The notes: a model not told the origin generated them from the letters alone. Counted from the stretch's first letter, positions 7,841-18,536 are shown. The stretch is DNA of 64,000 bases from Gellertiella hungarica (GCF_014197145.1 NZ_JACIEZ010000005.1:186001-250000), one strand, 5' to 3'. Program-made: numbers and translations.

Positions 7841-9214
7841 TCAGCGCGGCATCGTATCGCGCAGGTGGTCCAGGCCGCCGCGCAGGGTGGTGACCAGTTC
7901 GTCGATCTCCGCGCGGGTGATGATCAGCGGCGGCGAGGCCAGCATGCGGTCATTGGTGGCGCGCAGCACCAGGCCATTCTTGAGGCAGTGATTGCGCACG
8001 ACCACGCCCGCATCCTCGGGCTTGGCATAGCGGCGGCGGGTGGTCTTGTCGGCGGCAAGCTGCAGCCCGCCCATCAGGCCGACGCTTTCGGCCTGACCGA
8101 CCACCTCGTGGTCCTCCAGGCTCTTCCAGGCCTTGGCGAAATAGGGACCGGTGTCGTCGCGCACGCGCTCGACCAGCTTCTCGTCCTCGATTATGCGCAG
8201 GTTTTCCAGGGCTGCCGCAGCGCAGACCGGATGGCCGGAATAGGTAAAGCCGTGATTGAAGTCGCCGGCCTCGTTGATCAGCACGTCCGCGACCCGCTTC
8301 GAGACCATGACGCCGCCGATCGGCAGATAGCCGGAGGACAGGCCCTTGGCGATCGGGCAGAGATCCGGCTCCAGCCCGTAATACTGGTGACCGAACCAGG
8401 TGCCGAGCCGGCCGAAGCCGCAGATCACCTCGTCATTGACGAGCAGGATATCGTATTTCTTGCAGATCCGGGCGATTTCCGGCCAGTAGGTCGAGGGCGG
8501 AATGATCACCCCGCCGGCGCCCTGGATGGGTTCGGCAACGAAGGCCGCCACCTTGTCGGCGCCCAGCTCGAGGATCTTCTCCTCCAGCTCCCCGGCCGCC
8601 CTGAGGCCGAATTCCTCGGGCGAGAGATCGCCGCCTTCCACATACCAGTAGGGCTGGCCGATGTGCACCACGCCGGGGATCGGCAGGTCGCCCTGCTCGT
8701 GCATCCACTTCATGCCGCCGAGCGAGGCGCCGGCGACCGTGGAGCCGTGATAGCCGTTCTTGCGGGAAATGATGACCTTCTTTTCCGGATGCCCCAGCGT
8801 CTTCCAGTAGACGCGCGCCATGCGGAACCAGGTGTCGTTGGCCTCCGAGCCGGAGCCGGTGAAGAACACGTGGCTGAAGCGCGGGCCGGCATGGGAGATG
8901 ATCTTCTCCGCGAGCAGCGTCGCCGGCTCGGTCGTGGTGCCGAAGAAGGTGTTGTAATAGGGCAGCTCGTTCATCTGGCGCATCACGGCATCGGTGATTT
9001 CCTTGCGGCCGTAGCCTACGTTCACGCACCAGAGGCCGGCAAAGCCATCGAGGTATTTCTTGCCGTGGTTGTCGAAGATGTGAACGCCTTCCGCACGCTG
9101 AATGATCCGGGTGCCGTCGGCATTCAGCTTCTTCATGTCCGAAAACGGGTGCATGTGATGGGCTGCATCGATGGCACCGATGTTGGAACGGGCGTGAGCG
9201 GCATTCATTGGCAT
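7841..9214 (-). CDS. Class III aminotransferase (omega-amino acid:pyruvate type)
   Basis: A 457-residue PLP enzyme. Seen are GVHIFDNHGKKYLDGFAGLWCVNVGYG at the N-terminus, TGSGSEANDT (phosphate site), the aspartate strand LLVNDEVICGFGRLG and the lysine segment CPIAKGLSSGYLPIGGV. This pattern fits the omega-amino acid / putrescine-pyruvate group (SpuC-like). It is transcribed divergently from a glutamine-synthetase-like gene, a pairing that suggests amine catabolism through gamma-glutamyl or direct transamination routes. The start at 9214 has GGAGGA ten bases upstream; an alternative ATG lies at 9208. The exact substrate is not readable. Confidence 0.88.
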   Translation of the reverse strand: MPMNAAHARSNIGAIDAAHHMHPFSDMKKLNADGTRIIQRAEGVHIFDNHGKKYLDGFAGLWCVNVGYGRKEITDAVMRQMNELPYYNTFFGTTTEPATLLAEKIISHAGPRFSHVFFTGSGSEANDTWFRMARVYWKTLGHPEKKVIISRKNGYHGSTVAGASLGGMKWMHEQGDLPIPGVVHIGQPYWYVEGGDLSPEEFGLRAAGELEEKILELGADKVAAFVAEPIQGAGGVIIPPSTYWPEIARICKKYDILLVNDEVICGFGRLGTWFGHQYYGLEPDLCPIAKGLSSGYLPIGGVMVSKRVADVLINEAGDFNHGFTYSGHPVCAAAALENLRIIEDEKLVERVRDDTGPYFAKAWKSLEDHEVVGQAESVGLMGGLQLAADKTTRRRYAKPEDAGVVVRNHCLKNGLVLRATNDRMLASPPLIITRAEIDELVTTLRGGLDHLRDTMPR

Positions 9215-9408
9215 TTTCTGTTGGTCCTCCACGATGGGAGCATTCGGGCCGGATCTTCGCCTGGCTCGCATCGAATGCCCCGTCTTGACTGATGGATTGG
9301 CATGAGATTTACGCTGTGAGCATGTACTTGAGCCACTTGTTTTGCAAGGGAGCGGAGCGCGCTGGCTCGGGACGGACCGTGAAAAGCTCTGAAAAAGAGT
9401 GGGGGAAC

Positions 9409-10770
9409 ATGACAGAATCACAAGTGCGCAATGCCGTGAATGCAACCGGACACGCGGTGCCGAGGATCGAGCTTCTGCTGGTGGGCATGAACGGAGACCT
9501 CAGGGGAAAACAACTTCCGCTAGAAGCCGAGAAGAAGGTCTGGAAGGGCGAGGTGCGCCTGCCTTCCTCCACCCAGTCGCTCGACATCTGGGGCGACGAC
9601 AACGACGACCTGACGGGCCTCTCCCAGTCGGTCGGCGATCCGGACGGGCTTTGCGTTCCAGACCGGCGCACCCATGTGCCGCTGCCCTGGGCGCCGCCGG
9701 GCTCGAGCCAGGTTCTGGCGACCATGCACGACATGAACGGCCAGCCGATGTTCCTCGATCCCCGGGCGATCCTTGCCCGCCTGCTCGAGCGCTATCGCAA
9801 GCTCGGACTCACCCCCGTGGTGGCGACCGAACTGGAATTCTACGTGGTCGAGGGCGACTGGAACGAGACCGGCCGGCCGACGCCGCCGAAGGCGCTGCGC
9901 TACCGTGACGAGCCGAACGGCTACCAGCTTTACGACATGCGCGCCGTGGACGCGCTGGACGACTACCTGCAGACCGTGCGCGCCTATGCCCGCGCCATGG
10001 AACTGCCCGCGGATGCCACCACCGCGGAGTTCGGCCCCGGTCAGTTCGAGGTCAATCTCAACCACCGCCCGGATGCGCTCGCGGCGGCAGACGATTGCAT
10101 CTACCTGAAGCGCATCGTCGAGGAAGCCGCGCGCAAGCACGGGCTGAAATCCACTTGCATGGCAAAGCCTTACGGCAATCACGCCGGTTCCGGCCTGCAT
10201 GTCCATGCCAGCCTGATCGACAAGGACGGCAACAACGTGCTCGATGCCCGGGGCGGCGATCCGGTGAAACTCAAGCACCTGTGCGGCGGCATGCTGAAGA
10301 CCATGCGCGAGTGCCAGCTCGTCTTCGCGCCCTTTGCCAATTCCTATCGCCGGTTCCAGCCGAATTCCTTCGCGCCGGTCGATCTCACCTGGGGCTTTGC
10401 CCATCGCGGTACGGCGATCCGCATTCCCGATGCCAATGGTCCGGCCGCCCGCGTCGAGCACCGTGTCGCCGGGGCCGATGCCCATCCGCACCTGCTCCTG
10501 ACTGCCATTCTCGGCGGCATGCTCTACGGGCTGGAGAACGAAATCGATCCCGGCGAGCCGGTGACACCGGAAAGCGCGCCCGAGAACCCCGGCCGCCTGA
10601 CGCATGATTTCCTGACGGCGGTCGAGGAATTCGCAGCCTCGCCCTTCATCGCCGACATCTTCGGGCCCGCCTATCAGAAGCTCTACGGCGACACCAAGCG
10701 CAAGGAAGCCATCACCTATCTGCGCACCGTCTCGGACTTCGACTACCAGACCTACCTCGCCCGGATCTAG
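9409..10770 (+). CDS. Glutamine-synthetase-family ligase (PuuA-like)
   Basis: A 453-residue member of the glutamine synthetase fold. Motifs include TELEFYVVEGDW (metal site), EFGPGQFEVNLNH, KPYGNHAGSGLHVHASL and the ATP/substrate segment ANSYRRFQPNSFAPVDLTWGFAHRGTAIRIPDANGPAARVEHRVAGADAHP. The shape resembles gamma-glutamylpolyamine synthetases (PuuA, GlnT-like) rather than GlnA, and the adenylylation-site region of GlnA is not evident. With the divergent aminotransferase it probably works in amine breakdown. The start at 9409 is preferred because of GGGGGAAC immediately before it. Its stop overlaps that of the convergent HicB-like gene by four bases. Confidence 0.85.
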   Translation: MTESQVRNAVNATGHAVPRIELLLVGMNGDLRGKQLPLEAEKKVWKGEVRLPSSTQSLDIWGDDNDDLTGLSQSVGDPDGLCVPDRRTHVPLPWAPPGSSQVLATMHDMNGQPMFLDPRAILARLLERYRKLGLTPVVATELEFYVVEGDWNETGRPTPPKALRYRDEPNGYQLYDMRAVDALDDYLQTVRAYARAMELPADATTAEFGPGQFEVNLNHRPDALAAADDCIYLKRIVEEAARKHGLKSTCMAKPYGNHAGSGLHVHASLIDKDGNNVLDARGGDPVKLKHLCGGMLKTMRECQLVFAPFANSYRRFQPNSFAPVDLTWGFAHRGTAIRIPDANGPAARVEHRVAGADAHPHLLLTAILGGMLYGLENEIDPGEPVTPESAPENPGRLTHDFLTAVEEFAASPFIADIFGPAYQKLYGDTKRKEAITYLRTVSDFDYQTYLARI

Positions 10771-11201
10771 GGAGCGTCCATCAGCGAGATCACCAGCCTT
10801 TTGCCCATCGCTTCAAGAGCTTGCTGGAGAAGCGGAAGCTTGGTGCCGTGGTCCGGATCGAGGATGCGCCTGGCCTCGGTCTCGGTGCGTCCGAGACGGC
10901 GCGCCAGTTCGGTCTTGGTGATCGCTGCCTCCTGAAAGGCGGCGATCACCGCGAGCTTGATGACATCCTGCGCAGCGGGAGAAACGGGAACACCCTCGAT
11001 GGCGCGAGCTTCCGGCAGGCGTCCGCCATCAGCGACGATGCCGCGCAGGGCGAGGCCAAGGGCCTCACCGGCGCTTGCAAGCGCCTCCGCACGCGTTTTG
11101 CCGTGAGTCACGGCTTCCGGCACATCGCTGAAGGTAACGAGGAACCCGCCATCGGGATCGGGTCTCACCGTTGCCCGGTAGAGGCAGTTCATCAGCGTCA
11201 T
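10767..11201 (-). CDS. HicB-like protein with C-terminal helix-turn-helix
   Basis: A 144-residue protein. The N-terminal half (YRATVRPDPDGGFLVTFSDVPEAVTHGKTRAEALASAGEALGLAL) is the HicB partial RNase-H-like fold; the C-terminal half carries a HTH (TKTELARRLGRTETEARRILD). HicB antitoxins with a DNA-binding tail neutralise HicA and repress their operon. No HicA-like double-stranded RNA-binding-like frame was found upstream or downstream, so this looks like an orphan. The ATG at 11201 has GGGAGGG seven bases upstream. Confidence 0.8.
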   Translation of the reverse strand: MTLMNCLYRATVRPDPDGGFLVTFSDVPEAVTHGKTRAEALASAGEALGLALRGIVADGGRLPEARAIEGVPVSPAAQDVIKLAVIAAFQEAAITKTELARRLGRTETEARRILDPDHGTKLPLLQQALEAMGKRLVISLMDAP

Positions 11202-11784
11202 CGTCCAACCCTCCCTTCGACATGCCAGTTGCTTTCCCGTCCGCCGGAGACCGCAGGCGCGGCTCATCGACCGTCCCGCTCGTCCTTTTCCCATCAAGAA
11301 AGACGCGGGCGCCGGCCTCTTGCCGCCGGCACGTCGGATAGAACCGGCCCATTTCCCGAAGTCGGCGAGGACATGCCAGCGCCTGACCAAGGGGCATCTC
11401 GACCACTCCGTTGCGCCCCGCGCCAGCCAGAAGTCCCACGGAATCGCGCGTGAGACAGCAGTATATTCCGCATCGCTCATGTTTATCCACATGATACGAA
11501 GGGGATCAGGCGGCCTGCAGGATGCAGGTCGCGAGAAGGCCCTGTCCGAAAAGCGTCATGAAATCGTCATTGCACCGACATTAAGTTGCAATTTTTGCCC
11601 CGCTTGAGACATGAACTGTCGCCAAGGCGTCAAAAGCTTTCCATTTCAGCAAAAAAATAGTGTTTTCCCCCGCCGTGCCGTTTACGTTCACGGAAAATAC
11701 GAAGGTTGACGGGTTGTCACGAGGACAATTTTGGACTTTGCTCTGCTTCTCAATAAAAACCACGAATGGGGAAGGAGAACATCA
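11202..11784. other. Gene-free 583-bp stretch between hicB-like and oppA
   Basis: It contains the divergent control region. The right part (11580-11780) is A/T-rich, includes TTTACGTTCACGGA at 11681-11694 and TTGACGG near 11707, and is the likely oppA promoter region. The left part (11202-11490) holds open frames on the minus strand that match nothing recognised; a decayed hicA was looked for and not found. Confidence 0.45.
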
Positions 11785-13383
11785 ATGTCCCTCATGAGAA
11801 CGAAGTGGCATGCAGCCCTGCTTCTGGGCTCCCTCTTGATCGGCGCCAGCCCGGCGCTCGCGGAAGCCGTGTTCCATCGCGGCAATTCGGGCGAACCGCA
11901 GACGCTGGACAGCGCCCATGTGTCGGTCGATATCGAAGCCTTCGTTCTCAAGGACCTGTTCGAGGGCCTGACCATCTACTCCGCCGACGGCAAGATCGTT
12001 CCCGGCGCGGCCGAAAGCTGGACCGTCTCGGAAGACGGCACCGTCTACACCTTCAAGCTGCGTGAAAATGCCAAGTGGTCCGACGGGTCGCCCGTGACCG
12101 CCGAGGACTTCGTCTTCTCCGCCCAGCGCGTCGAGGATCCGAAGACCGCCGCCGAATATGCCAACATCCTCTATCCGATCAAGAATGCCGAGAAGGTCAA
12201 CAAGGGCGAAGTGCCGGTCGACCAGCTGGGCGTCAAGGCCGTGGATGCCAAGACCGTCGAATACACGCTCGAGCGTCCGACCCCCTACTTCCCGCAGCTG
12301 ATGGCGCACATGACGGCACTGCCGGTCAACAAGGCCAATGTGGAAAAGTTCGGCAAGGACTATGTGAAGCCGGGCAACATGGTGTCGAACGGCGCCTTCA
12401 AGCTCGAGGCGCATATCCCGAACGACAGCCTTACCGTGGCGAAGAACGAAAACTACTGGGATGCGGCCAACGTCAAGCTGGACAAGGTGATCTTCTATCC
12501 GTCCGAAGACGATGCGGCCAATATCCGCCGCTTCGAGGCGAAGGAACTGGACACCGTCTATCACTTCTCCTCGAGCGAGATCAAACGCCTGCGCGAGCAG
12601 TACAAGGACCAGGTCCGCGTGACCCCGGCGCTCTCCACCTATTACTATTCCTTCGACACCCGCCAGGAGCCCTACAGCGACGTGCGCGTCCGTCAGGCGC
12701 TCTCCATGGCCATCGACCGGGAATTCCTGGCGAACGAGATCTATAACGGCGCGCAGCTGCCGGTCTACAACCTCGTTCCGGAAGGCATGGAAGGCTACGG
12801 CAAGGGCCCGGTTCCGGAATGGGCCTCCATGTCGCAGATCGACCGCGAGGACAAGGCTCTCGAGCTGATGAAGGAAGCCGGCTACGGCGAAGGCGGCAAG
12901 CCGCTCAACATCGAGATCCGCTACAACACCAACACCGACCACGAGCGCGTCGCGACCGCCGTGGCGGACATGTGGAAGAACACCTTCGGCGCCAAGGTCA
13001 GCCTGCAGAATTCGGATGTGTCGGCCCATTACGCCTACCTGACCGAAGGCGGCAAGTTCAACGTGGCGCGCGCCGGCTGGTCGGCCGACTACGGCGATCC
13101 GGAAAACTTCCTGTCGCTGATGATCTCCACCAACAAGAGCTTCAACTACGGGCACTACAACAACCCGGAATATGATGCGCTGCTGAAGCAGTCCTATGAC
13201 GAGACCGACCCGGCCAAGCGCATGGAGCTGATGAAGAAGGCGGAGGAAATGATCAACCGCGATCAGCCCATCGCCTCGCTGATGAATTACGCGAACCTCT
13301 GGCTCGTCTCCGACCGCATCAAGGGTTGGGAAGACAACGCCGTGAACGAACATCTCTCGAAATATCTGAGCGTCGCCGAATAA
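11785..13383 (+). CDS. oppA: Oligopeptide ABC transporter, substrate-binding protein
   Basis: A 532-residue periplasmic binding protein of the SBP_bac_5 family. Residues 1-27 are a signal peptide ending PALAEA; the mature start VFHRGNSGEPQTLDSAHVSVDIEAF and later motifs (YTFKLRENAKWSDGSPVTAEDF, VRVRQALSMAIDREFLANEI, NYGHYNNPEYDALLKQ) are those of OppA/MppA-type receptors for peptides. GGAAGGAG precedes the ATG at 11785. It is the first gene of the oppABC-DF operon; a terminator-like hairpin separates it from oppB, as expected if the receptor is made in excess over the permease. Confidence 0.92.
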   Translation: MSLMRTKWHAALLLGSLLIGASPALAEAVFHRGNSGEPQTLDSAHVSVDIEAFVLKDLFEGLTIYSADGKIVPGAAESWTVSEDGTVYTFKLRENAKWSDGSPVTAEDFVFSAQRVEDPKTAAEYANILYPIKNAEKVNKGEVPVDQLGVKAVDAKTVEYTLERPTPYFPQLMAHMTALPVNKANVEKFGKDYVKPGNMVSNGAFKLEAHIPNDSLTVAKNENYWDAANVKLDKVIFYPSEDDAANIRRFEAKELDTVYHFSSSEIKRLREQYKDQVRVTPALSTYYYSFDTRQEPYSDVRVRQALSMAIDREFLANEIYNGAQLPVYNLVPEGMEGYGKGPVPEWASMSQIDREDKALELMKEAGYGEGGKPLNIEIRYNTNTDHERVATAVADMWKNTFGAKVSLQNSDVSAHYAYLTEGGKFNVARAGWSADYGDPENFLSLMISTNKSFNYGHYNNPEYDALLKQSYDETDPAKRMELMKKAEEMINRDQPIASLMNYANLWLVSDRIKGWEDNAVNEHLSKYLSVAE

Positions 13384-13401
13384 CGCCGTAGAGGGAGCCC
13401 G

Positions 13402-13438
13402 CCCGCCGGATCGAGACCCGATCCGGCGGCGGGTCTTT
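13402..13438 (+). terminator. Attenuator-like hairpin between oppA and oppB
   Basis: CGCCGGATCG (13404-13413) pairs with CGATCCGGCG (13419-13428) around a 5-nt loop, followed by GCGGGTCTTTTG. It ends two bases before the oppB start codon region, so it likely reduces read-through or protects the oppA 3' end. Confidence 0.6.
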
Positions 13439-13442
13439 TGCC

Positions 13443-14366
13443 ATGATCCAGTTTGTGCTGAGGCGCCTCCTGAGCGCCGTTCCGACGATCTTCGTGGTCG
13501 TCACCATCTCCTTTTTCATGATGCGCTTCGCCCCTGGCGGCCCCTTCAACCTCGAGCGCCCGCTGGCCCCCCAGACGATGGCGAACGTGATGAAGACCTA
13601 TGGCCTCGACCAGCCCCTGTGGAAGCAGTACTTCACCTATCTGTCCAATGCGGCGATGGGCGATTTCGGGCCAAGCTTCGTCTACAAGGACAACACCGTT
13701 GCCGAGCTGATCGGCAAGGCCCTGCCCTATTCCATCGAGCTCGGCCTGTGGGCCCTGCTCGTTGCCGTGGTCGGCGGCGTTCTCCTGGGAACGATCGCGG
13801 CGCTGCGCCAGAACGGCTGGATCGACTACACGCTGATGGTGATCGCCACCATCGGGGTGACCGTGCCGAACTTCGTGATGGGCCCGGTTCTGACCCTGAT
13901 CTTCGCGATCATGCTGAGCTGGCTGCCGGCGGGAAGCTGGGGCGACGGTTCGTTCCGCTTCCTCGTGCTCCCGGTGCTTTCGCTCGGCCTGCCGCAGCTT
14001 GCGGTCTTTGCCCGACTGACGCGCGGCTCGATGATCGAGGCTCTGCACACCGATCACATCCGCACCGCACGGGCCTATGGCCTGCCGCCGCGGGTGGTCG
14101 TGATCACCCACGCCATGCGGGGCGCCATGCTGCCGGTGCTAACCTATCTCGGCCCCTGCGCCGCGGCCCTACTCACCGGCTCGGCGGTGGTGGAAACCAT
14201 CTTCGCCATTCCCGGTGTCGGACGCTACTTCGTGCTCGGCTCGCTCAACCGCGACTACACGCTGGTGATGGGCACCGTCATCCTGATCGCCGTCTTCGTG
14301 ATCCTGTTCAACCTGATCGTCGACATTCTCTACGGTCTGCTCGATCCGAGGGTGCGCCATGACTGA
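13443..14366 (+). CDS. oppB: Oligopeptide ABC transporter permease OppB
   Basis: A 307-residue inner-membrane permease with about six transmembrane helices. It begins MIQFVLRRLLSAVPTIFVVV and continues ISFFMMRFAPGGPFNLERPL, very like OppB of enterics. The cytoplasmic EAA loop is RLTRGSMIEALHTDHIRTARAYGLP. It pairs with OppC to form the channel for peptides delivered by OppA. Its stop overlaps the oppC start by eight bases, indicating translational coupling. Confidence 0.93.
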   Translation: MIQFVLRRLLSAVPTIFVVVTISFFMMRFAPGGPFNLERPLAPQTMANVMKTYGLDQPLWKQYFTYLSNAAMGDFGPSFVYKDNTVAELIGKALPYSIELGLWALLVAVVGGVLLGTIAALRQNGWIDYTLMVIATIGVTVPNFVMGPVLTLIFAIMLSWLPAGSWGDGSFRFLVLPVLSLGLPQLAVFARLTRGSMIEALHTDHIRTARAYGLPPRVVVITHAMRGAMLPVLTYLGPCAAALLTGSAVVETIFAIPGVGRYFVLGSLNRDYTLVMGTVILIAVFVILFNLIVDILYGLLDPRVRHD

Positions 14367-15507
14367 GAAAACCATCGCCACCGTGGCCGCCGCGGAGATG
14401 CCGCCGGCAGACGAACGGCCGAGCCGCAGCCTGTCGCAACTGGCCTGGATCCGCTTCCGGCGCAACAAGGCCGCCATGCTGGGCTGCCTGATGCTGGCGC
14501 TGATCGTGCTCTTTTCCTATGTCGGCCCGGTCTTCCTGAAGCATGGCTACGACGAGGTGTTCCCCTCCTACGTCACCATTGCTCCCAGCCTTTCGCCGCG
14601 GCCCGATCCGGAAACGCTGAAGGAAGTGGCGGAGAACGCCGCCAAGCGCGCCCGCGTCACCCTGTCCTCCTTCGAGGTCGAGAACGGCACCTACACAGCG
14701 GTGATCGCCGGCTCGAAGCCGATCGATCCGCGCGCCGTGCGCTATTTCGACCGCGCCAACGAGTTCGAGAACACGCAAGTCAAGGAAACCGCGGCCGACC
14801 AGCTGTCGATGACGCTGACCGGTCACGTGGACCAGGAATACTTCCTCTTCGGGACCGACAACAACGGCCGCGATCTGCTCGCCCGCGTCATGCTGGGCGG
14901 CCAGATCTCGATAGCAGTCGGGGTTGCCGCATCCCTCGTTTCGCTCGGCATCGGCGTGCTCTATGGCGCGACCTCCGGCTATATCGGCGGACGGGTCGAC
15001 AACGTGATGATGCGTTTCGTCGAAATCCTCTATTCGCTGCCCTTCATCTTCCTGGTGGTGGTGCTCGTCGTCTTCTTCGGGCGGTCGATCACGCTGATCT
15101 TCATCGTCATCGGGGCGGTGCAATGGCTGGAAATGGCCCGCATCGTGCGCGGCCAGACGCTGTCGCTCAAGCGGCGGGAATTCGTCGGGGCGGCGGAGGC
15201 GCTCGGCCTCACCGACTGGCAGATCATCCGCCGGCACATCATCCCCAACACCATCGGCCCTGTCATCGTCTTCGTCACCTCCGTGGTGCCGCAGGTGATG
15301 CTGCTCGAAAGCTTCCTCTCCTTCCTAGGGCTCGGCGTGCAGGCGCCGCTCGCCAGCTGGGGAACGCTGATCGCCGAGGGTGCACGCAACATCCAGTCTG
15401 CCTACTGGCAGCTGATCTTCCCCTCGGTCTTCTTCGTGCTGACGCTCTTCTCGCTGAACTTCATCGGCGACGGATTGCGCGATGCCCTCGATCCGAAGGA
15501 CCGCTGA
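14359..15507 (+). CDS. oppC: Oligopeptide ABC transporter permease OppC
   Basis: A 382-residue permease. The N-terminal OppC segment (LSQLAWIRFRRNKAAMLGCLMLALIVLFSYVGP) is followed by a periplasmic insertion of about 100 residues (approximately 60-160), longer than in enteric OppC but usual in alphaproteobacterial homologues. Then come FGTDNNGRDLLARVMLGGQISIAVG and the EAA loop RRREFVGAAEALGLTDWQII. The next gene starts one base after its stop. Confidence 0.92.
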   Translation: MTEKTIATVAAAEMPPADERPSRSLSQLAWIRFRRNKAAMLGCLMLALIVLFSYVGPVFLKHGYDEVFPSYVTIAPSLSPRPDPETLKEVAENAAKRARVTLSSFEVENGTYTAVIAGSKPIDPRAVRYFDRANEFENTQVKETAADQLSMTLTGHVDQEYFLFGTDNNGRDLLARVMLGGQISIAVGVAASLVSLGIGVLYGATSGYIGGRVDNVMMRFVEILYSLPFIFLVVVLVVFFGRSITLIFIVIGAVQWLEMARIVRGQTLSLKRREFVGAAEALGLTDWQIIRRHIIPNTIGPVIVFVTSVVPQVMLLESFLSFLGLGVQAPLASWGTLIAEGARNIQSAYWQLIFPSVFFVLTLFSLNFIGDGLRDALDPKDR

Positions 15508-15508
15508 C

Positions 15509-17110
<1,602 letters not shown>

Positions 17111-17137
17111 GGACGGCAGCCGACCTGGAACAGCGAC

Positions 17138-17170
17138 AATGGCCGGGCGCAACCCGGCCATTTTCTTTTT
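17138..17170 (+). terminator. Rho-independent terminator of the opp operon
   Basis: AATGGCCGGG (17138-17147) and CCCGGCCATT (17153-17162) form a perfect 10-bp stem with a short loop, followed by TTCTTTTT. Confidence 0.9.
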
Positions 17171-17172
17171 CA

Positions 17173-17186
17173 TATATCCGGATATA
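17173..17186. promoter_or_regulatory. Perfect palindrome upstream of brnT
   Basis: TATATCCGGATATA is a perfect 14-bp palindrome 36 bp before the brnT ATG, in an A/T-rich promoter segment. BrnA antitoxins autoregulate by binding operators of this kind; assignment of this site to BrnA is inference. Confidence 0.5.
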
Positions 17187-17222
17187 CTGAATTGACTCTT
17201 TTATTTTTTGTAGTTACATTTA

Positions 17223-17507
17223 ATGAAGATCATTTGGGACGAGCGGAAGCGCATCAGCAATCTGGCCAAGCACGGTTTTGATTTTGAGCAGATCGACCAC
17301 TTCGACTGGGTCACCGCTGTTTTCGGCGCTGCTCACATGTCGAGATACGGTCAGCACCGGCTCAAGGCGACAGGTGTCTTGTCGGGAACGATCGTGATCG
17401 TGATTTTTGCTCTTCTCGGCAGGGAAGCGATCTCTCTCATATCCCTGAGGCCCGCGAGCGCCCGGGAAAGAAAGGAGTTCTTATGGTCAAGATCTATCCG
17501 ACACTGA
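17223..17507 (+). CDS. brnT: BrnT-family ribonuclease toxin
   Basis: A 94-residue toxin with the typical BrnT opening (MKIIWDERKRISNLAKHGFDFEQ) and the C-terminal ISLRPASARERKEF, in which conserved R and E/K residues form the RelE-like active site. BrnT cleaves RNA and blocks translation. It precedes the antitoxin gene, the usual BrnTA order, and overlaps it by 25 bp. No damage is seen in conserved positions. Confidence 0.9.
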   Translation: MKIIWDERKRISNLAKHGFDFEQIDHFDWVTAVFGAAHMSRYGQHRLKATGVLSGTIVIVIFALLGREAISLISLRPASARERKEFLWSRSIRH

Positions 17508-17809
17508 AGGAATTCGTGCCCGGTCGCGGCTACACGAAGGACGACTGGGACGACGTCGATTCGCCCGAGTTGACCGAGGAAGAGCTTCGCTCGATGCGCC
17601 CCGCCAAGGAGGCGCTGCCGCCGGAAATCTATGAAGCGCTGGTCGAAATGCAGCGCCAGCGCGGGCGGCCGACGGTGGAGAGCCCGAAGAAGCAGGTGAC
17701 GCTTCGGCTCGATGCGGATCTGGTCGCGCATTTCAAGGCCGGGGGCAAGGGCTGGCAGAGCCGCATGAATGCGGCCCTGCGCAAGGCGGCCGGGCTGGAC
17801 CCGGCCTGA
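17483..17809 (+). CDS. brnA: BrnA-family antitoxin
   Basis: A 108-residue antitoxin. The N-terminal part (GYTKDDWDDVDSPELTEEEL) is the acidic BrnT-contacting region; the C-terminal part (KKQVTLRLDADLVAHFKAGGKGWQSRMNAALRKAAGL) is the ribbon-helix-helix DNA-binding domain. It probably represses the pair through the palindrome at 17173. The product is slightly longer at the N-terminus than the shortest family members but otherwise normal. Confidence 0.9.
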   Translation: MVKIYPTLKEFVPGRGYTKDDWDDVDSPELTEEELRSMRPAKEALPPEIYEALVEMQRQRGRPTVESPKKQVTLRLDADLVAHFKAGGKGWQSRMNAALRKAAGLDPA

Positions 17810-17829
17810 GGGCATTGGCCCGCCGTTCG

Positions 17830-18453
17830 TCAGACGTCGCGCACGCCCTGGATGACATAGACCCGGTCGCCGACGGAAACGCGGCTGTAGAGGTCGATCA
17901 CGTCGTGGTTCATCATCCGGACACAGCCGGAGGACATGGCAAGACCGATGGATTGCGGCTGGTTGGTGCCGTGGATGCGGAACATGGTGTCGCGTCCGCC
18001 CTGGTAGAGATACATGGCGCGGGCGCCGAGCGGATTGTTCGGCCCGCCGGGCACGCCGCCGGCATATTTCATGTTCTTCTTGGGATCGCGCCTGAGCATG
18101 TTGGGCGACGGCGTCCAGCTCGGCCATTCCGCCTTGCGGCCCACATGCGCCCAGCCGGCCAGCGAGTAGCCGTTGCGCCCGACGCCGATGCCGTAGCGCA
18201 TGGCCCGGCCATTGCCGAGCACGTAGTAGAGCCTGCGGGCCGGGGTATCGACCACGATCGTGCCGGCAGGATGCTTTGTCTCGTAGGCCACTTCGGTGCG
18301 GCGCAGTTCCGGCTTGATCTTCTCCAGCGGCACCTTGTCCAGCGGAAACCTTTCCTCCGGAATGGCGGCATATTTCGCCTGATCGTTATTCGTGGCGCAG
18401 CCGGCGAGGAAAACCGGCAGGCCGAGCAGGAAACCGCGACGCGAGAGGGACAT
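17830..18453 (-). CDS. L,D-transpeptidase (YkuD domain)
   Basis: A 207-residue exported protein. Its N-terminus carries a signal with a lipobox-like LAGCATNN (cysteine about 19). The YkuD catalytic domain occupies about residues 65-200: histidine at about 161 (RIHGTNQPQSIG) and nucleophile Cys177 in SSGCVRMMNHDVIDLY. Such enzymes cross-link peptidoglycan stems 3-3 or attach proteins to the wall, a prominent reaction in rhizobia. Both active residues are present. It is convergent with brnA and close upstream of the HAD gene on the same strand. Confidence 0.9.
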   Translation of the reverse strand: MSLSRRGFLLGLPVFLAGCATNNDQAKYAAIPEERFPLDKVPLEKIKPELRRTEVAYETKHPAGTIVVDTPARRLYYVLGNGRAMRYGIGVGRNGYSLAGWAHVGRKAEWPSWTPSPNMLRRDPKKNMKYAGGVPGGPNNPLGARAMYLYQGGRDTMFRIHGTNQPQSIGLAMSSGCVRMMNHDVIDLYSRVSVGDRVYVIQGVRDV

Positions 18454-18536
18454 GGAGAAAACCCTTTAGATTTGGTTATGGCAGGAAACCTAAGGGAATT
18501 ATGGTTAACCGACGGTAAAGACCGCTTCGCAACCGT

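Noticed and set aside
11202-11492. A hicA toxin upstream of the HicB-like gene
   Set aside because: None of the three minus-strand frames shows the G-S-H double-stranded RNA-binding pattern or another HicA mark.
11782-13353. Long antisense open frames opposite oppA, glnE, ccm genes and others
   Set aside because: They follow the codon bias of the true genes on the other strand, lack ribosome sites and show no family patterns.
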